Assembly (NCBI RefSeq): GCF_030165005.1
Contig: NZ_JASNNW010000023.1
Location: 1 to 64,000 of the forward strand
Length of the DNA: 64,000 nt
Direction of reading: 5' to 3'
DNA from: Blastococcus capsensis
GTDB taxonomy: Bacteria > Actinomycetota > Actinomycetes > Mycobacteriales > Geodermatophilaceae
This document shows, one piece after another, positions 63,628 through 64,000 of this stretch. A program made the translations under genes and the position numbers. Each line of letters opens with the position of its first letter. Within the stretch, counting starts at the first letter, position 1. A model generated the notes under the pieces. The model was not told the DNA's origin. It did not search any database and was given only the letters and a program-made list of their open reading frames with translations.

Positions 63628-64000
63628 TGGCCACCAGCAACCGGGACCGGGTCGGCCGCGCCTTCGAGCGCATGGCACCGGCGCTCGACGCCTTCATCAC
63701 CGCCGCGGTCGCCGAGGCCGTACCTGCCGGCAAGGACTGGACTCTGCTGCTCGCGGCCCGCGACGCCAAGAAGGGCATCAGCGGCAAGGAGTACGACCGC
63801 GGCGACGTCCAGGCCCAGTTCCGGATGCTCACCGACAACATCGGGCACGCGCTGCAGCCGGGCTGGTACCCGTTCGACGACAAGCTGTCCCGGTCGGAGA
63901 AGAGCCTGGCCGAGGAGCTGCGCGACACACGCAACCAGTGGGCACACCTCAAGCCGTTCTCCGCCGACGACGCCTACCGGGCGCTGGACTCGGCGGAGCG
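63627..64000 (+). CDS. Swt1-type HEPN protein, N-terminal part (probable DUF499 ATPase), cut by window end
   Basis: The first 124 residues of a longer protein. They form an N-terminal Swt1-like HEPN domain: ERMAPALDAFITAAVAEAVP, DVQAQFRMLTDNIGHALQPG, then ELRDTRNQWAHLKPFSADDA with an R-x4-H HEPN motif (RNQWAH). The ATG overlaps the DUF1156 stop as TGATG, so the two are translationally coupled. In known DUF1156 cassettes the next gene is a DUF499 AAA+ ATPase that often begins with exactly this domain. I therefore infer the same here, but the ATPase part lies outside the window. Confidence 0.75.
   Translation, partial: MATSNRDRVGRAFERMAPALDAFITAAVAEAVPAGKDWTLLLAARDAKKGISGKEYDRGDVQAQFRMLTDNIGHALQPGWYPFDDKLSRSEKSLAEELRDTRNQWAHLKPFSADDAYRALDSAE

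Overview
This is a very GC-rich chromosomal window from an actinobacterium. The closest fit is Geodermatophilaceae (Blastococcus, Geodermatophilus or Modestobacter type): strong G/C third-position bias, many GTG starts, ATGA-coupled genes, a DUF222/HNH endonuclease, the GlgE trehalose-to-glucan pathway and a NucS mismatch endonuclease. I see no tRNA, rRNA, CRISPR array, transposase or prophage. Family names are recognised by eye from motifs; no database search was run.

Left third (1-20.5 kb): a partial DUF222/HNH protein, then a mostly leftward block. It holds ligA, a MetE-like protein, a secreted 5'-nucleotidase, mnmA, a NifS/IscS-type cysteine desulfurase, an MFS exporter, a decayed XRE regulator and etfBA. 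The desulfurase supplies sulfur to MnmA for tRNA 2-thiouridine. Next is a tightly coupled ABC importer operon (lipoprotein, two permeases, ATPase) whose last gene is a Cds1-like cysteine synthase-fold enzyme, followed by an enoyl-CoA hydratase and a lone ABC ATPase.

Middle (20.5-35 kb): storage-sugar metabolism. glgX (+), an FHA protein (-), glgP (-), then glgE-treS-mak-glgB (+). TreS makes maltose from trehalose, Mak phosphorylates it, GlgE polymerises maltose-1-phosphate, GlgB branches the glucan, and GlgP and GlgX degrade it. GlgB carries an unusual Lys/Ala-rich, histone H1-like N-terminal tail.

35-54 kb: a Zn-peptidase lipoprotein with a degenerate second peptidase-like half, a thioredoxin/TPR protein, and a scattered C4/C5 acyl-CoA set: MarR plus acyl-CoA mutase, MeaB chaperone, acetyl-CoA acetyltransferase, methylmalonyl-CoA epimerase, Ccr and a tandem-fused 3-hydroxyacyl-CoA dehydrogenase. 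Together these could take acetyl-CoA through acetoacetyl- and crotonyl-CoA to ethylmalonyl-CoA, with mutase and epimerase steps. Also here: an amine-oxidase-type flavoprotein, an HTTM-like membrane pair, a DivIVA-like coiled-coil protein and a class F sortase with its probable DUF4397 substrate.

54-64 kb: nucS diverges from a GAF-EAL phosphodiesterase; then a lipoprotein and, at the right edge, an anti-phage type cassette. The cassette has an XRE regulator diverging from a SNF2-type helicase with a DUF3883 tail, a DUF1156 DNA methyltransferase (one-base frameshift near its 3' end, internal AT-richer segment) and the start of a Swt1-HEPN protein cut by the window edge.

Intergenic space is short and holds long hairpins. 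One hairpin family occurs four times, with a stem that differs from copy to copy and a similar loop. There is no gene-free stretch over 300 bases except 10964-11560, which holds the decayed XRE gene and two similar hairpins.
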